A stretch of 64,000 nucleotides of DNA from Musa acuminata AAA Group (lineage: Eukaryota > Streptophyta > Magnoliopsida > Zingiberales > Musaceae): positions 17,609,501 through 17,673,500 of the forward strand of contig NC_088342.1 of NCBI RefSeq assembly GCF_036884655.1, read 5' to 3'. The notes under the pieces are model-generated. The model ran no database searches, was not told the DNA's origin, and saw nothing but the letters and a program-made list of their open reading frames with translations. This document shows, in pieces, positions 46,211 to 57,335 of the stretch. Each line of letters starts with the position of its first letter. The first letter of the stretch is position 1. Position numbers and translations under genes: made by a program.

Positions 46211-46924
46211 CTACCACCAAAACGAACGACGGGCCTCCACGAGTGATGGATCGGGGTCCTCGATCCGATACATCTGCATATCAATATGATACGTTTGTTG
46301 AACCCAATTATGAAATTGATCCCATGACATAGTGTATTGATACACCGTAGGCCATTGATGCATCAATGTGGTGCAGATCGTAGACTGATCGTCATGAATC
46401 ATATTTGTCCGAGGCAGCTCTTGAGGCATATATTAGTGAATGTCAGAGCTTCTACTTTCGCTACTGATCTGTTGTTCTGTATCTGTTGCTCAGAGAAGGA
46501 TGACCAACTATCACCATATTGTTATTGCCCGTATGATTCTCCATAATACGATGGCTGTGAATACGATGAGCCTCTTTCTGTGTCTATATCATGTATGCTC
46601 TATCGCATTTTGTTCATATTCATCCACTGCCTTCCCCTTCCCCTTCCGCGCATAAACTTGACCAGCACCTTGTCGAGTTCCATAATCTAAATCTGGAGTG
46701 GCATGTGTAAAATATTGCTCCTCAGTCCATTCACCACCCTCAAGTTGTGTAGACGAGACCAACGACTGCCCGGCATCACCGCCATCATCTGTCGAGCCAC
46801 TGCTGTCCGTGTTGCTGTCATATCTCTGGACCGAGCGAGAAAGAGAATGTGATTGTGAAGGTGTCTCGTCGCCCGACTCGATTCTTTCTAATGATGCAAC
46901 TGATGCTACTGCCTTCCCCTTTGG
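46211..46924 (-). pseudogene. C-terminal exon of a putative transposon protein inside the hAT-like element
   Basis: After a strong acceptor (TCTCCCCTTTTTTAG at 46,925-46,939) the minus strand is coding-like: ERIESGDETPSQSHSLSR, STDDGGDAGQSLVSS, ARKGKGKAVDEYEQNAIEH. A frameshift near 46,590 is followed by SYSQPSYYGES, DSWSSFSEQQ, and a final frame (46,211-46,429) ending DPDPSLVEARRSFWW. It is rich in Ser, Gln, Tyr and charged residues. Its location suggests the tail of the element's own transposase. I cannot recognise a catalytic or dimerisation domain, which would lie in the missing part. Confidence 0.5.
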
Positions 46925-47035
46925 CTAAAAAAGGGGAGAGAAGAATGGCTTAAATAGAATGAGAAAGGGCTCCAACGGTCAAATTGACCGTTAGAGCACT
47001 ATAGCACTGCAACAGTGCGGTAACGGTCGATTTCG

Positions 47036-47429
47036 TGTTAGAACCCTTACAGATTCTAAACTTGATGTTGATCTCTTTAGGAGATCGGCCTCCTTGGAAC
47101 TCTATAGGGGTTCCTCCCTCCAAGTTGCTGCTCAAAAGCTACAGCAAAGATTCATCTATTGCTTATCAAAAGAGGAGGAATACATGGCTATTTATAAAGC
47201 TTCTAAACCCTAACTCCTAATAGGACTCCTACTCATGACTCCTTCTTCTAACCAACTCCTAATAGGACTCTTACTCAAGACTTCTATTCCTTTACAACTC
47301 CTAATTCTTCTCTAAGAAACAATCTCCTGACCCTAGCCGGCCTCTTCACCTCTTTAATAGGGGTCGGCTTAAGTAGGTTTTACATGAATGTCCCTCTCAA
47401 TTAGGATTGTCCTAGCTAGAGTCCTAACA
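47036..47429 (-). repeat. E6 3' LTR (subfamily A)
   Basis: A 394-bp LTR with TGTTAGAACCC and CCTAACA ends, followed by the purine tract (GACCCGCCCTCTTC). In this copy the TATA region reads TATTTATAAAGC on the plus strand, a change from TATTTATAGGG. Confidence 0.92.
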
Positions 47430-49491
47430 GACCCGCCCTCTTCAAATCAGCCTTGTCCTCGAGGCTGACGATTCATGAATTCTGGGAATTTGATCTTCAA
47501 GTCGTCATAGTTCTCCTAAGTGGCATCTTCAGTTGGTAGGTTTGCCCACTATATTAGCACTTCAATAGTGGGTCATCGTCGTCAAGTCACGATCCGTCGA
47601 TCAATAATGGCACTTGATTGGGTCTGGAGTTCTCCTTGGATAGTCATATTTGGTGGGTGGCTTTGGGCTATCTCCAAGCACCAATTTACAACTTCCGTCT
47701 AGCCATCGGTTTGTGGGTGATATGCCATACTCCTTTTCGATTTAGTACCCTGCATATGAAAAAACTTTGTCCAAAATCTGTTCGTGAAGATGCAAGTAGA
47801 ATTTGTCACAAGCACAATGCATCCCTTATAGTGTAATTCTTTTGAGTCCCAATTGTAATGAGCCACGGAGCTTGGTGCTTCCTCTAATTTTTTTTATGAT
47901 CTTACTGGTCTCCCGATCTTCCTGTCATTCTCTCTTAATATCCTTAAGGAAGTCACTAGTCGAAATTAAAATGGCCAAAAATTCAACTTGCTTAGATAGC
48001 CATGAAAGCGCATCTGCAATAGCATTCTCTTTCCTCATTTTGTAAGTTATTTCATAATCATATCTAACAAGCTTTGTTATCCATTTTTGTTGCTCAGGGG
48101 ATAATAGCTTTTATGGTCGGTTTTAATTTGAAATCGTCAACCGATAAAGTAGGGTCTCTACCTCGTTGTTGCGTGCACAATGGCGAGCATCTCCTTATCA
48201 TATGTTGACATATTTTGATGAGAGGGAGATAATGCCTTGTTAGTGTATGCGAGTGGTCGACCATCTTACATGAGAATGGCTCCAATTTTGACTCCAGATA
48301 CGTCGGCCTCAATAATGAAGGGTCGGCTGAAATCTGGTAGTGCTAGCACCGGCGTTGTCGTCATGGCTACCTTAAGTTTGTCGAAGGCAGCAGAGGCTTT
48401 GTCCGACCATTGAAAGACATCTTTTTTCAGTAAGGAAATAAGTGGTGCACTGATCTTTCCATAGTTTTTTATGAGCTTGCGGTAGTAGCCTCTTAAACCC
48501 AGAAAGCCATATAGCAATTTTATGTTCCTCGGGGTCGGCCAGTTCTGTATTGCTTCTATTTTGGAGGGGTCCACCATCACACCTTCCTTTGATATGATAT
48601 GCCCAAGATATTCCACCTTTTGTTGAAGAAAGTAAAAATTAGTAGTAGTCGTTGTGCGTTCGAAAGGTGGTTTTTGGTATGTCTTTTTCGACACTCATAT
48701 TTGATGATACCCGGATCGAAGGTCCAGCTTTATGAAGATTTGTGCTCCCTTTCATCTAGCAATTCATCTACTACTGGAATAGGGTATTTATCCTTGATGG
48801 TTATGCCATTAAGAGCTCGGTAATCAACGTATATTCGCCATGTTCTATCCTTCTTGCGTACAGGTAGCACCGGTGAAGAGTAGAGGCTGCAACTTGGCCG
48901 AATAACTCCTATTTCAAGCATCTCTTTTACAATCCTTTCTATTTCATCCTTCTGGAGATGTAGATACTGAAATGCCCGAGTATTTGCTGGAGGTTTGCCT
49001 GGAAGAATCATTATATAATGCTCATGCCAACAGATAAGAGGTAGGTTGTGCGGTTCGTCAAATATATCTGAAAATTTAGCAAGCAAAGGAAGTAGGTTTG
49101 GATCTTCAAATTCTATTGGCTCTCCCTTAGTTTGCTGCTCAAGTTGTATCAAAAAGCTGCTGCATGCTTTATACAAAACCTTCTCCATTTGTTGTGTGCA
49201 AATCATTGTTACGTCGCCCCCACGTTTCCCGTGCAGTATCACGTGTTTCTCCTTACTGTAAAATTTCATAATTAGTTGCATAAAATTCCAAGAAACATCA
49301 CCTAATATCATCAACCATTTAATTCTAAGCATGACCTCATGATCATCAAGAGGGAGGAGGAAGAAATATGCAATTATCTCTTGGTCCTGCAGCAATAGTT
49401 TCACTCGTGGGCGCCTCCGATCATACTTCAAAATCCATCCGTCGACGACCTTAACGTCAAATCTGCTACAATTCTCGATAGGTAAGGCCAT
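47430..49491 (-). pseudogene. E6 pol: damaged RT, RNase H start, integrase remnants
   Basis: 48,730-49,491 is open from the protease end (MALPIENCSRF, KLLLQDQEII with CAG at the E4/E7 stop position) through the RT start (VLPVRKKDRTWRIYVDYR) to DELLDEREHKSS. 48,266-48,694 continues with the out-of-frame block end, [10 protein letters not shown] and the RNase H start (IIEADVSGVKIGAILM). RNase H and integrase remnants at 47,430-48,200 are broken. The integrase junction (CIFTSRFW-like) matches E1. The protease core at 49,500-49,560 has a stop. Confidence 0.88.
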
Positions 49492-49557
49492 CCGGACAGC
49501 AACCTTACTGTTTAGGAAGTTATTAGTATTGCCTGTGTCGATGAGAACAGTGATCGG

Positions 49558-50649
49558 TTATTGTTTGAGAAGGCCTCCAACTTTAATCGTTTGCGGGTTT
49601 GAGTAGCCGGCTAGTGTATGTACCGTAACTTCGGTCAATTGTGGCTCTTCTTTTGTATCTTCTTCTTTATGTTCAAGACTCTCTTCTGGATTTTCAATAA
49701 CCTCTTCTTCTACTGGTTCAATCATAAGAAGTCTCCCTTTACTACAGCAATGCTCACGACTCCACGGCTCGTTGCAAAGCCAACATAACCCCTTCGCATA
49801 TCGCTCCCGAAGCTCTTCTCTTGTCAACCTCTTTAGTGTAGGGACTCGGTCAATAGTAGGGGGGGCTGAGGGCTTCAGTATTGCTGGTCGAGGAGTGACC
49901 CTAGTCCTCCGAGCTTCATGGTTCAATCGCTCCTCTTGATGTCGTGCGAAAGAGATGGCTGTCATGAGCGTATACGGTTGTCGTGCTTTAACTTCTCCCC
50001 GGATCTCCGGCTTCAAGCCCTCAATGAAGGTCCCCAATAGCTGTTTTTTAGACCAATCACGAGTTTGATTAGATAACCTTTCAAACCTGGTTTGGTACTC
50101 CTGAATGGTGGAGGTTTGTCGGATCTTTGCTAGTTGTCCGTCAATGTTCTCGTAATCGGTTGGTCCGAAGCGGATCAGCAGTCCTTCTTTGAATTGTCGT
50201 CATGAGAGCATTCCATGAGTGTGTTCAAACCATTGTATGGCATCCCCTTCAAAATGTATAGCCGTAATTTTCACCATAGATGCGTCCGCGGTTTTGTGGT
50301 ACCGAAAATATCGCTCCATGCACGAGATCCAACCAATCAGGTCTCCTTCTTCCCATCTAGGGAAGTCCACCCTCATGCATGGATAGTTGGGGTTGGTCAT
50401 AGAGCCTCACCTCCCTTGGAAGTCATCTCTTCGGGCTTGGTGCGATTAGGCAAAGCTCTCTCCTTGATGTGATTTCTTCGGGCTTAGTGGACGGCCCAAT
50501 CTGAGTTCGGTAAAGAGCGTCCGAATCTTATTCTCCATTCGCGCCTCGAATATTTCGAATTTAGCATTGATTGCCTCCTCGGATACCATAGTATATGCCT
50601 CCAAATACGTGATGGTAAAATCTCTCTTTTGTTGTTGGGTTAAATGCAT
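49558..50649 (-). pseudogene. E6 gag, broken
   Basis: It starts MHLTQQQKRD at 50,649. Open pieces are 50,446-50,649, 50,200-50,400 (with a 9-bp deletion in GDAIQWFEHTHG, removing DWF or equivalent) and 49,558-50,037 (zinc knuckle CWLCNEPWSREHCC, where the second residue after Cys and the last His-Arg-Cys differ from relatives). Confidence 0.88.
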
Positions 50650-51209
50650 GTATAGGTTGAGAGAAGTAATGGTCGAAAGGGTTGGTGGATCGGTGGATGT
50701 AGGCTACGGTTTAGGCTTGTTTTGTGGATGTTTTGGGTGCAGTTTGAGGGTGTGGTTTGGTGGAGTTTTAGGGCTGTGGATGAAAGTTTTAGATCTGTGG
50801 TAGATAGCAGCAAAGGTTTGATAGAAATCAGTGGAAGTTTGCTGCAGAATTGTGTTGTCTTGTAAGAGCAGAATTGTCGTCAAAGAAACAGCGGTTTCTC
50901 GATGAAATTTCCACCAAAAACTTGAGAGATTTGAGGAGGGAATTAACAGTAATATCTCAGTTTATATAACAGCAAGTATGTCCACTTTAATCAAGAAAAT
51001 TTCGACAGTAACAGCAAGAAAATTGGTGCATGTTGCGATAACAGAATTCTCGTCGAAAAATTTTAGCTGTTTACGATGAAAATTTGCAGCAACACAAAAT
51101 CATTTTTAGAGATAACTTCCTCAATAGATCAACCTTAGATGGAAGCCAAGATAATCTATGAATAGTATAAGAAATTTCATTCAAAAGATATTGCAATAGA
51201 TGGGTTAAG

Positions 51210-51795
51210 GCAACAATATGCGGCTGTAATTTTCTGCAGCATAGATTTTCAAGTGTAGCAGATTGGACATAAAAGATCAGTGGTTTATATTGAGAATTTT
51301 TCAAAGAAACTAAAGGGAAATCCACTGTTAGGAAGTGTCAAAGCTATCATAAAAATTTTATAGAGATTTGGATAGAAAAAACGTTGTATCAAGATCAAAC
51401 AAATAGTGATATACGGTTGAAATTTTACACTGCAAATTTTCAAGTATAGCAGATTAGATGTAAAAGATCAATGGTTTATATTGAGAATTTTTTGACAAAA
51501 CTAAAGGGAAATCTGCTGTTAGGAAGTTTCAAAGATGTCATAAAAATTTCATAGAAATTTGGATAGAAAAAACATAGTATCAAGATCAAACAAACAGTGC
51601 TATGCGGCTGAAATTTTACAGTGCAGATTTTCAAAAATAACAGATTAGACGTAAAAGATCAATGGTTTATATTTAGAATTTTTTGACAAAACTAAAGGGA
51701 AATCTGCTGTTAGGAAGTGTCAAAGCTGTCATAAAAATTTCGTAGAAATTTGGATACAAAAAATGCAGTAGCAAGATCAAACAGACTGTGCTATG
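51210..51795 (-). repeat. E6 leader: three tandem ~190-bp units
   Basis: Starts of the ATATGCGG/ATACGG/ATGCGGCTG..AATTTT phrase are seen at about 51,218, 51,410 and 51,600, with a partial next start at about 51,794. E1-E5 have two units and E7 has one. The phrase CTGTTAGGAAGT occurs three times. Confidence 0.85.
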
Positions 51796-52112
51796 CGGCT
51801 AGAATTCTGCAATGTATCTTTCGTCGTAGAGATGAAAACTTTATGACGAAAAGTTTATGCAACAATATAAGAACAATTTTCTTTTTATTTTTGAATAAGG
51901 ATAACTAAATTGCAGCAGCAGTAAGGTAGGAAACCAGAACTTGTTGCAATTCACGGGGAGATCAAAGGATGATCCACGGTGGTGGAGATGATGGCAGAAT
52001 TCGACGACGATGTTATAAGCAATTGTGGGAATTGCTTTGGGCGGTTTGTGGAGGGCTGATGGATGGCTGAGGAAGGGCAGCGAGACGCCAAGAACGCTGC
52101 TCTGATACCAGG

Positions 52113-52121
52113 TGTTAGAAC
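52113..52121 (-). repeat. First nine bases of the E6 5' LTR, ending in the E7 target duplication
   Basis: TGTTAGAAC is the start of the E6 right LTR, directly after the primer site (CTGATACCAGG). Its last five bases, AGAAC, are repeated at 57,331-57,335 after E7, and the LTR continues CCTTGCAG from 57,336. This places the E7 insertion nine bases into the LTR. Confidence 0.93.
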
Positions 52122-52558
52122 TGTTAGAACCCTTGCAGATTCTAAACTTGGGGTTGATCTCTTTAGGGGATCGGCCTCCTTGGAACTCTATAGGGGTTCC
52201 TCCCTCCAAGTTGCTGCTCAAAGGCTGTAGAAAAGATTCATCTATTGCTTAAGAAAAGAGAAGGAATACATGGCTATTTATAGGGCTTCTAAACCCTAAC
52301 TCCTAATAGGACTCCTACTTAAGACTCTTACTTCAAACAACTCCTAATAGGACTCCTACTCAAAACTCCTATTCCCTTACAACTCCTAATACTTCTCTAA
52401 AAAAAAACCTCCTACATGAATGCCCCTCACAATTAGGACTCTCCTAGCTAGAGTCCTAACAGAATGTCCCTCTCAATTAGGACTCTCCTAGCTAGAGTCC
52501 TAACATTTTTACATGAATGTCCCTCTCAATTAGGACTCTCCAAGCTAGAGTCCTAACA
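52122..52558 (-). repeat. E7 3' LTR (subfamily B)
   Basis: A 437-bp LTR with three terminal modules ending at about 52,461, 52,505 and 52,558. The purine tract (GACCCGCCCTCTTC) follows inside. Confidence 0.92.
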
Positions 52559-52575
52559 GACCCGCCCTCTTCAAA

Positions 52576-53219
52576 TCAGCCTTGTCCTCGAGGCTGATGA
52601 TTCATGAATTCTGGGAATTTGATCTTCAAGTCGTCATAGTTCTCCCAAGTGGCATCTTCTTTTGGTAGGTTCGCCCACTGTATTAGCACTTCATTAGTGG
52701 GTCGTCGTCGTCGAGTCACGATCCGTCGATCAATAATGGCACTTGGCTGGGTCTGGAGTTCTCTTTGTGTAGTCATATTTGGTGGGTGGCTTTGGGCTGT
52801 CTCCAAGCACCTGTTTAAAACTTCCGGTTGGCTGTTGGTTTGTGGGTGATATGTCGTACTCCTTTTCAATTTAGTACCCTGCATATAGAATAACTTTGTC
52901 CAAAATCTGCTATTGAAGATGCAAGTAGAATTTGTCACAAGCACAATGCGTCCCTTATAGTGTAATTCTTTTGAGTCCCAATTGTAATGAGCCATGGGGC
53001 TTGGTGCTTCCTCCAATTTTTTTATAATCTTACTAGTATCTGAATCTTCCTGCCATTCAATCTTAATATCCTTAAGAAAGTTGCTGGTCGGAAGTGAAAT
53101 GGCCGAAACTTCAGCTTGCTCGGGTAGCTACGAAAGCGCATCTGCAAGAACATTCTCTTTCCCCTTTTTGTAAGTTATTTCATAATCAAATCTTAAGAAG
53201 TTTTGTTACCCATTTTTGC
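52576..53219 (-). pseudogene. E7 integrase remnant and chromodomain-like tail
   Basis: 52,576-53,016 is open: EEAPSPMAHYNWDSKELHY, KGRIVL joined to CIFNSRFWTKLF, TYHPQTNSQPEV (the region bearing the third catalytic acid), then NRCLETAQSHPPN, RRIVTRRRRPT and VLIQWANLPKEDATWENYDD. The HHCC zinc domain and most of the DDE core are missing. The last segment resembles the C-terminal half of a chromodomain, which in chromoviruses guides integration to chromatin. The frame is shifted relative to upstream pol near 53,190. Confidence 0.88.
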
Positions 53220-54532
53220 TACTCAGGGGATGATATCTTTCGCTCCAAAAAGTACTCGAGGCTTTTATGGTCAGTTTTAATTTGAAATCGTCGACCAATC
53301 AAGTAGGGTCTCCACCTCGTTGCTGCGCGCACAATGGCAAGCATCTCCTTATCATATGTTGACTTATTTTGATGGGAGGGAGATAATGCCTTGCTAGTGT
53401 ATGTGAGTGGTTGACCATCTTGCATGAGAATGGCTTCAATTCCGACTCCGGATACGTCGGCCTCAATAATGAAGGGTCGGTTGAAATCTGGTAGTGTTAG
53501 CACCGGCGTCGTCGTCATGGCTGTCTTAAGTTTGTCGAAGGCAGCGGAGGCTCTGTCCAACCATTGGAAGACATCTTTTTTCAGTAAGGAAGTAACTGGT
53601 GCACTAATCTCTCCATAGTTTTTCACGAACTTGCAGTAGTAGCCTGTTAAACCCAGAAAGCCATGTAGCAATTTTATGTTCCTCGGGGTCAGCCAGTTTT
53701 GCATTGCTCCAATTTTGATGGGGTCTACTGCCACACCTTTCTCTGATATGATATGCCCAAGATATTCCACCTTCTTTTGAAGAAAGCAAAAATTCATAGT
53801 GGTTGTGTGTTCAAAAGGTGGTTTTCGGTATGTCTTCTTCGCATACTTGTACTTGATGATACCCGGATCGAAGGTCCAGCTTTGTGAAGATTTGTGCTCC
53901 CTTAGCAACTCATCTACTTCTGGAATTGGGTATTTATCCTTGATGGTTATGCCATTGAGAGCTCGGTAATCAACACATAATCGCCATATTCCATCCTTCT
54001 TTCTTATGATGAGCACCGATGAAGAGTAAGGGCTGCAACATGGCCGAATAACTCCTGTTTTGAGCATCTCTTTTACAATCCTTTCTATTTTATCCTTCTG
54101 GAGATGTGGATACTGATATGGCTGAGCATTTTCTATAGATTTGCCTGGAAGAATCGTTATACAATGATCATGCCGACGGGTAAGAGGTAGGTTGCACGGT
54201 TCGTCAAATATATCTGAAAATTCAGCAAGCAAAGGAAGTAGATTTGGATCTTCAAATTTTGTTGGCTCTCCCATAGTTTGCTGCTTAAGTTGTACCAAAA
54301 GGCCGCTGCATGCTTTATGCAAAACCTTCTTCATTTGTTGTGTGCAAATCGTCGTTATGTCGCCCTCACGTTTCCCGTACAGTATCACCTGTTTCTCCTT
54401 ACTATAAAATTTCATAATTAGTTGCATAAAATTCCAAGAAATATCACATAACGTCATCAAACATTTAATTCTGAGTATGGCCTCATGATTGTTAAGAGGG
54501 AGAAGGAAGAAATCTGCAATTATCTCTTGATC
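53219..54532 (-). pseudogene. E7 pol: damaged RT and RNase H
   Basis: The frame is open from just after TAG at the protease-pol border to TAG at 53,219 (SSPE, stop, QKW), both at positions that are CAG in relatives. It carries RT start blocks, [11 protein letters not shown] (B form of the out-of-frame block, six bases shorter than A), [28 protein letters not shown], then RNase H IIEADVSGVGIEAILM and KTDHKSLEY. RT motifs from VMPFGL to the YxDD box are absent. Confidence 0.92.
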
Positions 54533-55804
54533 CTACAGCAATAGTTTCTCCTGCAAGCGCCTATGATCACAATTCACAATCCGTCCGTCGGTGACCTTAA
54601 CATCAAACCTGCAGCGATTCTCGATAGGTAATGATATCCGAACAGCAAACTTACTATTTAGGAAGTTAGTAGTACTGCCCGTGTCGATGAGAACAGTGAT
54701 TGGTTGTTGTTTGAGAAGGCCTCCAATTTTCATCGTTTGCGGGTTTGAGTAGTCAGCTAGTGTATGTACCGTAACTTCGGTCGGTTGTGGCTCTTCTTCT
54801 GCATCTTCTTCTTCATGTTCAAAGCTCTCTTTTGGATGTTCAATGACCTCTTCTTCTATCGGTTCAATCATAAGAAGTCCCCCTTTACGACAGCGATGCT
54901 CACGGCTCCACGGCTCGTCACAATGCCAACATAACCCCTTCGCATATCGCTCCCGAAGCTCTTCTCTTGTTAACCTCTTTGGTGTAGGGACTTGGTCGAC
55001 AGTAGGGGGGGCTAAGGGCTTCAATATTACTGGTTGAGGAGAGACCCTAGTCCTCCGAGCTTCATGGTTCAATTGCTCCTCTTGATGTCGTGCGAAAGAG
55101 ATGGCTGCCATAAGCGTATACGGTTGTCGCGCTTTAACTTCTCCTCGGATCTCCGGCTTCAAGCCCTCAATGAAGGTCCTCAATAGCTGTTTTTGAGTCC
55201 AATCATGAGTTTGATCAGATAACCTTTCAAACCTGGTTTGGTACTCCCGAATGGTGGAGGTTTGTTGGATCTTTGCTAGTTGTTCGTCAATATTCTCGTA
55301 ATCGGTTGGTCTGAAGCGAATCAGCAGTCCTTCTTTGAATTGTCGCCATGAAAGGACTCCATAAGTATGTTCAAACCAGTCAAACCACTGTATAGCATCC
55401 CCTTCAAGATGTATAGCTGCAATTTTCACCATAAATACATCCGCGGTTTTGTGGTACAGAAAATATCGCTCCGCGCGCGAGATCCAACCAATCGGGTCTC
55501 CTTCTTCCCATCTAGGGAAGTCCACTCTTATACATGGATAGTTGGGGTTGGTCATAGAGCCTACCCTCCCTTGGAAGTCATCTCTTCGGGCTTGGTGTGA
55601 TTGGGCAAAGCTCTCTCCTTGATATGATTTCTTCGGGCTTAGTGGTCGGCCCAATTTGAGTTCGGCAAAGAGCGTCCGAATCTTATCCTCCATTCGCGCC
55701 TCCAAGGCTTCGAATTTAGCATTGATTGCCTCCTTAGATGCCATAGTATATGGCCCCAAATCAATGATGTTAAGATCTCTCTTTTGCTGTTGGGTTAAAG
55801 GCAT
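54533..55804 (-). CDS. E7 Gag-protease, intact open frame
   Basis: This is an uninterrupted 423-residue frame from MPLTQQQKRD to TAG, the longest intact gag-protease of the seven. Domains: charged N-terminus (1-90), capsid-type region with WEEGDPIGWISRAERYF and FDWFEHTYGVLSWRQF, FIEGLKPEI, SFARHQEEQLNHEA, zinc knuckle CWHCDEPWSREHRC at about 280, a Glu-rich linker, and aspartic protease VLIDTGSTTNFL at about 380. The frame is also open for 89 codons upstream, but that part overlaps non-coding leader conserved in broken copies, so the MPLT start is preferred. Gag forms particles and packages element RNA. Whether it is expressed is unknown. Confidence 0.88.
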   Translation of the reverse strand: MPLTQQQKRDLNIIDLGPYTMASKEAINAKFEALEARMEDKIRTLFAELKLGRPLSPKKSYQGESFAQSHQARRDDFQGRVGSMTNPNYPCIRVDFPRWEEGDPIGWISRAERYFLYHKTADVFMVKIAAIHLEGDAIQWFDWFEHTYGVLSWRQFKEGLLIRFRPTDYENIDEQLAKIQQTSTIREYQTRFERLSDQTHDWTQKQLLRTFIEGLKPEIRGEVKARQPYTLMAAISFARHQEEQLNHEARRTRVSPQPVILKPLAPPTVDQVPTPKRLTREELRERYAKGLCWHCDEPWSREHRCRKGGLLMIEPIEEEVIEHPKESFEHEEEDAEEEPQPTEVTVHTLADYSNPQTMKIGGLLKQQPITVLIDTGSTTNFLNSKFAVRISLPIENRCRFDVKVTDGRIVNCDHRRLQEKLLL

Positions 55805-56386
55805 GTATAGGTTGAGAGAAGTGATGGTCGAAAGTGTTGGTGGATTGGTGGATGTAGGCTGCGGTTTAGGCTTATTTTGTGGCTGTTTTGGGTGCAGTTT
55901 GAGGGTGTGGTTTGGTAGAGTTTTAGGGCTGTGGGTGAAAGTTTTGGATCTGTGATAGATGGTAGCAAAGGTTTGACAGAAATCCGTGGAAGTTGCAGCA
56001 AGTATGTGCTGTCTTGTAAGAGTAGAATTGTCGTCGAAGAAACAACGATTTCTCAACGTAATTTCCACCAAAAACTTGAGAGAATTGAGGAGGGAATTGA
56101 TAGCAAAATCACAGTTTATATGACAGCAAGGATATCTAATTTAATCAAGAAAATTTTGGCAGTATAACAGCAAGGAAATTGGTGCAAGTTGCAATTGCAG
56201 AATTATCGTCGAAAAATTTCAGCGGGTTACGATAAAATTTGCAGCAACATAAAATCGTTTTTAGAGATGAATTTCTTAATAGATCAATCTTAGATGGAAG
56301 CCAAGATGATCTATGAAGTGTATAAGAAATTTCATTCAAAAAAGATTGCAAATAGATGGGTTAAGGCAACGATATGCAGCTGAAAT

Positions 56387-56570
56387 TTTCTGCAGCATAG
56401 ATTTTCAAGTGCAGCAGATTGGACATAAAAGATCAGTAGTTTATATTGAGAATTTTTCAATGAAACCAAAGGGAAATCCACTGTTAAAAAGTGTCAAAGA
56501 TGTCATAAAAATTTCGTAAAAATTTGGATAGAAAAAGCACAGTAGCAAGATCAAACAGATGGTGCTATGC
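56387..56570 (-). repeat. E7 leader: single ~190-bp unit
   Basis: Only one copy of the leader unit is present: GCAGCAGATTGGACAT, GTTTATATTGAGAATTTTT, CTGTTAAAAAGTGTCAAAG and ATAAAAATTTCGTA each occur once before the final ATGCGGCTGGAATTC. The unit looks like a fusion of the first and last unit types of other copies. Confidence 0.8.
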
Positions 56571-56892
56571 GGCTGGAATTCTGCAATGTATCTTTCGTCG
56601 TAGAGATGAAAACTTTGTGACGAAAAGTTTATGCAGCAATATAGGAACGATTTTTTTTTTTTTTTTGATTTTCGAATAAGGATAACTAAATTGCAGCAGC
56701 AGTAAGGTAGGAAACCAGAACCTGTTGCAATTCACGGGGAGATCAAAGGATGATCCGTGGTGGTGGAGATGATGACGGAATTCGGTGACGATCTTTTAAG
56801 CAATTGTGGGAATTGCTTTGGATGGTTGTAGAGGGTTGATGGATGGCTGTGGAAGGGCAGCGGGACGCCAAGAACGCTGCTCTGATACCAGG

Positions 56893-57330
56893 TGTTAGAA
56901 CCCTTGCAGATTCTAAACTTGGGGTTGATCTCTTTAGGGGATCGGCCTCCTTGGAACTCTATAGGGGTTCCTCCCTCCAAGTTGCTGCTCAAAGGCTGCA
57001 GAAAAGATTCATCTATTGCTTAAGAAAAGAGAAGGAATACATGGCTATTTATAGGGCTTCTAAACCCTAACTCCTAATAGGACTCCTACTTAAGACTCTT
57101 ACTTCTAACCAACTCCTAATAGGACTCCTACTCAAGACTCCTATTCCCTTACAACTCCTAATTCTTCTCTAAGAAAAAACCTCCTACATGAATGCCCCTC
57201 ACAATTAGGACTCTCCTAGCTAGAGTCCTAACAGAATGTCCCTCTCAATTAGGACTCTCCTAGCTAGAGTCCTAACATTTTTACATGAATGTCCCTCTCA
57301 ATTAGGACTCTCCAAGCTAGATTCCTAACA
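56893..57330 (-). repeat. E7 5' LTR (subfamily B)
   Basis: A 438-bp LTR, ending TTCCTAACA (one change from GTCCTAACA), followed by the AGAAC duplication. The primer site (GCTCTGATACCAGG reversed) is just inside. Confidence 0.92.
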
Positions 57331-57335
57331 AGAAC

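Larger units (their letters stand above)
52122..57330 (-). mobile_element. E7: chromovirus copy, subfamily B, full length, inside the E6 LTR
   Basis: This 5,209-bp element has LTRs of 437 and 438 bp and a perfect AGAAC target duplication (52,117-52,121 and 57,331-57,335). It is the best-preserved copy: gag, protease and the first part of pol share one frame interrupted by two TAG codons. Its leader has a single ~190-bp unit. It must be younger than E6, which is younger than the hAT-like element. Confidence 0.95.

Noticed and set aside
55805..56071. N-terminal extension of Gag in E7 by 89 codons
   Set aside because: The same leader DNA is present in the other copies, where it is broken or out of frame. 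MPLT is the conserved start.
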